Positions 6,110 through 7,407 of a stretch of 7,407 nt of DNA are shown here, piece after piece. The stretch comes from Chloroflexota bacterium. Lineage in GTDB: Bacteria; Cyanobacteriota; Vampirovibrionia; Obscuribacterales; Obscuribacteraceae. The notes below the pieces were generated by a model, which was given only the letters and a program-made list of their open reading frames with translations, searched no databases and was not told the DNA's origin. Made by a program: the position numbers and the translations under genes. Each line of letters begins with the position of its first letter. The stretch's first letter is position 1. The DNA lies in assembly GCA_005240105.1 (NCBI GenBank), contig SBAT01000268.1, positions 1-7,407 on the forward strand, given 5' to 3'.

Positions 6110-6953
6110 ACCCAATACCCCGCCGCATTTAGCGGCAATGACTTGGGTTGTCTTTGAAAGAGACACGGCATTTACCGTTTGGGAAAGTTTGGAGAGAGAG
6201 CTGTTTAAGCTTTCACAGAAATTTTCCCCAAAACGCGTTCACGATGCGCGTATTGCTCTCCGGCGTTGGAATTCTGTGTGGGGGATTTTGAAGCGAGACG
6301 GATTTGAAAGCAAGAAGTGCGCAAAAAAGGTCGACAAAAAACTACAAAAGCTACTAAAGGTGTTAGGAGCCGTCAGGGATGTTGATGTAAACCTTGAACT
6401 GGGGGCCAAGGTTGGTGTTAGCCAGAAAGTGCTTGACAAGTGGGTGATTGAACAAAACTCTCTTAGTAAGGCAGCCAAGAAGTATGTCCAGGCATTAGAT
6501 GTTGATCAATTAGTCAAAGAGTTCGACAAATGCTTAAACAGACGGGCCCGAAAGCTAAGCCGGCAGCTCTTTGAGAGCAGCTATGGTCAAGAAACAGCCT
6601 ATCAGCATCTGGAAAGATATCTGGTTGAGCAAGAAAAGGCCGTATTAGATATGGAAAGGTCTGCTAAGACGCCACCTGAGCTGCATCAACTCAGGCTGGG
6701 GATTAAGGCATGGCGATTTTTCCTGGCGGAATTCTTTGGTTTGACCAGCATCGGACTTTACAAGACTCAGCAAGATTTAGGCAGGTTCAACGATTTGACC
6801 AGAATTGGTGAGCTTATTGGGGACTTGCCTGATGAAGAAACTGCCCGCCAAGCTATCAAGAAGCACAATGAGGCGAATATGAAACTATTTGCCAAAAGCC
6901 GTAAACAGCTACCCTACGGCTTACGCCCTGCCGTCCTATCGCCACTTATTTAA
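6036..6953 (+). CDS. CHAD domain protein, putative polyphosphate-binding
   Basis: Up to 305 residues. CHAD domains are all-helical, rich in conserved His and basic residues, and bind inorganic polyphosphate; they are often linked to polyphosphate granules. Here the two half-repeats are visible: RVHDARIALRRWNSVW (67-82) and LGAVRDVDV (110-118) in the first half, and LHQLRLGIKAWRFF (216-229) with LGRFNDL (248-254) in the second. H69, R72, R76, R77, H217 and R220 are the expected anion-binding residues. The protein is rich in Lys and Arg throughout. There is no CYTH (triphosphatase) domain, so it is a stand-alone CHAD protein. The start is uncertain: the ATG at 6036 directly abuts AAGG and cannot use it; the ATG at 6045 has 9-nt spacing; residue 35 (ATG at 6138) starts just before the domain; and a shifted-frame start at 5987 is also possible. 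No signal peptide is seen, so it is cytoplasmic. Confidence 0.88.
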   Translation: MCQMKSRSDGSSVTVLEASLGAPYEPNTPPHLAAMTWVVFERDTAFTVWESLERELFKLSQKFSPKRVHDARIALRRWNSVWGILKRDGFESKKCAKKVDKKLQKLLKVLGAVRDVDVNLELGAKVGVSQKVLDKWVIEQNSLSKAAKKYVQALDVDQLVKEFDKCLNRRARKLSRQLFESSYGQETAYQHLERYLVEQEKAVLDMERSAKTPPELHQLRLGIKAWRFFLAEFFGLTSIGLYKTQQDLGRFNDLTRIGELIGDLPDEETARQAIKKHNEANMKLFAKSRKQLPYGLRPAVLSPLI

Positions 6954-7006
6954 GTAATTCTCAATTTGACCTAAATGTGCCTCTCACGCCCATACAATTG
7001 AGGCTG

Positions 7007-7035
7007 TTGATGTCTGGGGACATCAAGCGCTTTTT
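7007..7035 (+). terminator. hairpin with T run between the CHAD and trxB genes
   Basis: TTGATGTC-TGGG-GACATCAA (7007-7026) is a perfect 8-bp stem with a 4-nt loop, followed by GCGC and five Ts (7031-7035). This fits a moderate rho-independent terminator for the CHAD gene. The stem is only moderately GC-rich and 4 nt separate it from the T run, so a stem-loop in the trxB leader is an alternative. Confidence 0.45.
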
Positions 7036-7068
7036 AGTCGATATATTGAGAAGATAACGGGAAATTTG

Positions 7069-7407
7069 ATGGCCATTCGTAAGAAATTAACGATTTTAGG
7101 ATCCGGATCAGCCGGGCTGACTGCAGCAATCTATGCAGCTCGGGCAGATTTGGAGCCTCTGGTCATTCAGGGTTTACAGGCCGGCGGGCAGCTGACCATT
7201 ACTACTGACGTTGAAAATTTCCCAGGATTTCCGGACGGCATCCTTGGACCGGACCTGATGGAATTAATGCACAAGCAAGCTGAGCGCTTTGGCACGCAGT
7301 TTATTTTCGATAATGCTGAAAGTGTTGACTTGACTAAGAGCCCTTATGTCATTAAGACCAGTGGGGAAGAAATTCACACCGACACACTTATCATTTGTAC
7401 CGGCGCA
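7069..7407 (+). CDS. trxB: thioredoxin reductase, N-terminal part, C-terminus outside window
   Basis: The first 113 residues of an FAD/NADPH flavoprotein that reduces thioredoxin in the cytoplasm, normally 300-330 residues. Visible features: KLTILGSGSAGLTAAIYAAR (6-25), the FAD-binding Rossmann fold, with Ser where most TrxB have Pro (GSGPAG); QAGGQL (37-42) and DVENFPGFPDGI (47-58), the hallmark flavin-contact segment; GPDLM (60-64); and LIICTGA (107-113), the second FAD motif. The redox C-x-x-C and the NADPH domain would follow beyond the edge. The start is supported by GGGA 6 nt upstream. A ferredoxin/flavin-type TrxB-like oxidoreductase cannot be excluded without the C-x-x-C, but DVENFPGFP strongly favours TrxB. 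The hairpin at 7007-7026 separates it from the CHAD gene, suggesting its own promoter. Confidence 0.93.
   Translation, partial: MAIRKKLTILGSGSAGLTAAIYAARADLEPLVIQGLQAGGQLTITTDVENFPGFPDGILGPDLMELMHKQAERFGTQFIFDNAESVDLTKSPYVIKTSGEEIHTDTLIICTGA

Overview
The window is ordinary bacterial chromosome of middling GC (by eye, mid-40s percent) holding nine protein genes, two cut by the window edges, and possibly a tenth very small ORF. I see no tRNA, rRNA, CRISPR, transposase or integrase. The organism cannot be named from the sequence. The mix fits a non-photosynthetic relative of cyanobacteria (Melainabacteria/Obscuribacterales type): a short EF-hand protein, a secreted TPR protein, a CHAD protein, and a thioredoxin reductase with a GSGSAG nucleotide-binding loop. 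That is an inference of low certainty. The cyanobacterial HIP1 octamer was not seen.

Layout. Positions 1-1846 (minus strand) form a two-gene unit: a family 2 glycosyltransferase, then after 12 bp an M20 metallopeptidase whose C-terminal part lies outside the window. A 97-bp spacer with back-to-back TATAAT boxes separates it from a divergent GT4/GT-B-type glycosyltransferase (1944-3290, plus strand). The two sugar transferases suggest cell-surface polysaccharide or glycolipid synthesis.

Positions 3456-4782 (plus strand) hold the least ordinary part: a 206-residue protein with a textbook EF-hand loop, then two small, abutting, paralogous genes. Each small protein is itself built from two copies of an F-x-x-W-L ... 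I-x-x-[HR]-L module. Small proteins of this look are, from memory, common in phage genomes, so the three genes may be an accessory cassette.

A convergent minus-strand gene (4809-5870) encodes an exported protein with about eight TPR repeats. A 5871-6035 spacer containing a palindrome and a possible small ORF separates it from a divergent CHAD-domain gene (6036-6953), whose family binds polyphosphate. A hairpin followed by a T run (7007-7035) lies between it and the start of thioredoxin reductase trxB (7069 to the window end).

Apart from the GT2-peptidase pair and the EF-hand/small-protein trio, the genes look like independently transcribed housekeeping or envelope genes, and I see no sign that they form one pathway.
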